A stretch of DNA of 32,500 nt from Oscillospiraceae bacterium (GTDB lineage: Bacteria; Bacillota; Clostridia; Oscillospirales; CAG-272), in the NCBI GenBank assembly GCA_015064505.1, contig SVSB01000031.1, positions 1 to 32,500 of the forward strand, in the 5' to 3' direction. Below the pieces are notes generated by a model. The model made no database searches. It had not been told where the DNA came from and was given only the letters and a program-made list of their open reading frames with translations. Of this stretch, positions 30,523 to 32,500 are shown one piece after another. The position numbers and the translations under genes were made by a program. How positions within the stretch are numbered: the stretch's first letter is position 1; every line of letters begins with the position of its first letter.

Positions 30523-32500
30523 TCAATCAAGCACAACAGCGGGCCAACGAGATTTCAGCGCCACGCTTGCGTTGGTAAGTGTATCGGTAACGACGGTGCT
30601 TCCATCGCTATTGTTGAGCATGGGGAGAACGGCGAAGGAGGTTTTTCCCGTAAGGTCGAGCAGTGCCTTGGGAACGGCAAGCTCGTAAACTATGCCCTCG
30701 TCCTTATCGGATTTGTCGCCTACGGTGCCGAACACCTTTGTAACGCAGGTGGCCGAGGCAGAATCTATCCTTGTGCTTCCGCGCTCGACGCTTGCCATGC
30801 CGCTTGGGTCAAGGACGATGCGGTAGTAGCCGCTATCCGCGCCCACGTATATGAGGACCTTATCATTGCTTGCGAGTACCTCGTCAAGGCGGGTAACAAG
30901 AAAATACACGTTTTCCTCATCATGAGCGGTGCGCAGAGTCATCTGCGCCTGAGTTTCACTGCCCACAAACAGCGCGTCGGTATTATCCTTCCACTCGTTT
31001 GTAAAGCCGTCCGCTTGCACGGTCATCCTCGGGGAATTTATGCGGTGGTTGAGATAGGCATGCACCAGATGAATACCGTAAAGCTCGCCCTCCTTGCTTT
31101 GGGCGGCAACGATGACCTCGTGGCTGCCAACCACCTCGCTTGATGCCCAAGAGCCCTTTACGCCCTCTGCCGCAAGGGAGGCTACGCCGTCTATCTTTGT
31201 TCCGTCGGGGCTTATCATTCTGCCGCGGGTCTTGCCGCTGAGGCCGTACGTCAGATAAACTTCGCCGGAGGGGAAGCGAGCAAGATACGGCGCTGCGCCG
31301 TCAAAGACATTCTCCATCTTAACGTCGGGACCCGTTTCCGTAAGACCCAAGGCCTTCCATGCTCCGCCCTCCTCGCTGATACCGAGAGAGATGCGGAAAT
31401 CCTTCTTAAGATCCTGCACCTCCACCGCAAGGAGAGTTTTTCCGTTGTAAAGCTGAACCGCCGAGGGCATCTGTCCGCCGAAATAAGGAACTGCGGCAAT
31501 ATTTGTGCCGTAGGGCACCTTATTGCCTACATACTGCTGGAAAACGCGAATTGGCACGTAATCCGATGCACCGGGCTGGATATTCGGCGTCCAGGTATTG
31601 CCGTTATCGGTGGAATAGATCATGGCCGTGCAGGTGGAGCGCTTGTCGGAATCGAAGCCGTACTTCTCTATGTAGCCAACGGCGCAGGACCAATATATCT
31701 CTATACGTCCGTCCGTGCGCTGCATGATATAAGGCTCCCACAAATGGCCCGTGTATATCTTTTTTTCCGCCGACCAAACGATCCTGCCGTTTTTCACGGT
31801 GCCGCGGCGCAACCAAAGGCCGTTCATGTCGGTATATTCGTTTGATCCGTAGCCCGATTTGGGGCGCACGGCGTACACGCAGAGAATGTCGCCGTTGTCA
31901 AGGACACAGGCATCGGCATTTACTGCATAGTACCTGTCTGCCGTACCCTTCAAGGAGCCGTACTCGTAGGTGAACTTATGCTCTGCGGAGCTCCAGAACA
32001 CCTGAGGTGCATCCCATTTATATCCGTCCTTGCTTGTGGTCCAGTACAGATGCTGACCAAGCTGGCTGTACATAAAGAACATAACGTAAAGATCATCACT
32101 GACCTTTTTTATTCTCGGATACCATGCCTTGTCGTAACGGGTTGCGCCGGTGGTGGAGGAGCGAAGCTCCACCGACTCGCGGAAGTTTATTTCCATCGAC
32201 GCGGTGAGATAATTATCCTCCGCGTGGCTTCCCTCCACGCTGTTTTTGTTCAGCTCCTTGATGGAGATAAGCTCGGTAACTCCTTCCTCGGGAGGCAGTT
32301 CAACAGAGGGGGCTTCCGTTGTAGGAGGTTCCGTTGCGGGAGGCTCCGTTGCAGGGGGTTCCGTTGCAGGAGGCTCCGTTACGGGAGGCTCCGTTGCGGG
32401 AGGCTCCGTTGCAGGAGGCTCGGTTACGGGAGGCTCCGTTGCGGGAGGCTCCGTTGCAGGAGGCTCCGTTGCAGGAGGCTCGGTTACGGGAGGCTCGGTT
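30523..32500 (-). CDS. Asp-box sialidase-fold protein with CBM9-like domain, 5' end outside window
   Basis: At least 659 codons, cut at the right edge. In order from the N-terminal side: a repeated Pro-Pro-X-Thr-Glu linker, a propeller region of about 400 residues with an Asp-box (YSTDNGNTWTP), a YPRIKKV stretch like the FRIP motif of sialidases, and a C-terminal CBM9/DOMON-like domain (about the last 170 residues: VQADGFTNEWKDN, VYFLVTRLDE, GYYRIVLDPSG). An internal GTG at 32236-32238 would drop the linker and is not the start. A signal peptide or further domain is expected beyond 32500. It probably binds or trims a glycan at the cell surface; the enzyme class is unproven. Confidence 0.85.
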   Translation of the reverse strand, partial: TEPPVTEPPATEPPATEPPATEPPVTEPPATEPPATEPPVTEPPATEPPATEPPATEPPTTEAPSVELPPEEGVTELISIKELNKNSVEGSHAEDNYLTASMEINFRESVELRSSTTGATRYDKAWYPRIKKVSDDLYVMFFMYSQLGQHLYWTTSKDGYKWDAPQVFWSSAEHKFTYEYGSLKGTADRYYAVNADACVLDNGDILCVYAVRPKSGYGSNEYTDMNGLWLRRGTVKNGRIVWSAEKKIYTGHLWEPYIMQRTDGRIEIYWSCAVGYIEKYGFDSDKRSTCTAMIYSTDNGNTWTPNIQPGASDYVPIRVFQQYVGNKVPYGTNIAAVPYFGGQMPSAVQLYNGKTLLAVEVQDLKKDFRISLGISEEGGAWKALGLTETGPDVKMENVFDGAAPYLARFPSGEVYLTYGLSGKTRGRMISPDGTKIDGVASLAAEGVKGSWASSEVVGSHEVIVAAQSKEGELYGIHLVHAYLNHRINSPRMTVQADGFTNEWKDNTDALFVGSETQAQMTLRTAHDEENVYFLVTRLDEVLASNDKVLIYVGADSGYYRIVLDPSGMASVERGSTRIDSASATCVTKVFGTVGDKSDKDEGIVYELAVPKALLDLTGKTSFAVLPMLNNSDGSTVVTDTLTNASVALKSRWPAVVLD
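32318..32497 (-). repeat. Twelve tandem 15-bp units coding PPATE/PPVTE
   Basis: Units of the type GTTGCAGGAGGCTCC repeat head to tail, in frame with the Asp-box gene, and continue to the window edge. They code a Pro-Thr-Glu linker like those between wall or signal domains and catalytic domains in secreted proteins. Copy number is likely to vary between strains. Confidence 0.85.

Noticed and set aside
32318..32497. CRISPR-like direct repeats
   Set aside because: The units are 15 bp, without spacers, and in frame with a coding sequence.

Overview
The window looks like chromosomal DNA of an uncultured gut-type Clostridia bacterium (Oscillospiraceae or Christensenellales-like; this placement is inferred). 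The reasons are AGGAGG-type ribosome binding sites, TTGACA/TATAAT promoters, XRE and AraC regulators of Firmicutes type, and intergenic spaces packed with short GC-rich hairpin repeats of the kind common in gut Clostridia. No tRNA, rRNA, CRISPR array or transposase gene was seen.

Region 1 (1-4076, minus strand) is the str operon: rpsL, rpsG, fusA and the start of tuf, read from a good promoter at 4048-4076. Region 2 (4183-12120) is accessory. A YhcG/DUF1016 PDDEXK nuclease and an XRE regulator lie between two copies of a 57-bp repeat. A CPA2-type cation:proton antiporter follows. Then comes a small XRE regulator, divergent from a pair of DUF4230 genes, sitting between two copies of a 279-bp direct repeat.

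Region 3 (12122-24015) is a catabolic locus. A tight minus-strand operon (21937 down to 15472) encodes a fucose/arabinose isomerase-like protein, a GlcD-type FAD-linked oxidase, a two-cluster iron-sulfur protein, a class II aldolase, a PfkB kinase and an IolB-type isomerase. An FGGY kinase and a fused EtfB-EtfA follow on the same strand after repeat-rich gaps. A divergent AraC regulator and an SGNH hydrolase flank the operon. The likely logic is isomerise, oxidise (electrons through Fe-S clusters to ETF), phosphorylate and cleave a sugar or polyol acid. The substrate cannot be read from the sequence.

Region 4 (24147-32500) continues the carbohydrate theme. It has an Asp-box (sialidase-fold) lipoprotein translationally coupled to a single polypeptide that joins an FGGY-type kinase to an HpcH/HpaI aldolase and appears to start at ATT. 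Next are a divergent, probably leaderless AraC regulator, an Ldh2-family NAD(P) dehydrogenase, and a second Asp-box protein with a CBM9-like domain and a Pro-Thr-Glu repeat linker, cut by the window edge.

The most unusual items are the kinase-aldolase fusion, the oxidase/Fe-S/fused-ETF module attached to an inositol-like lower pathway, the XRE/DUF4230 switch with three 19-bp dyads, and the two accessory cassettes each bracketed by direct repeats.
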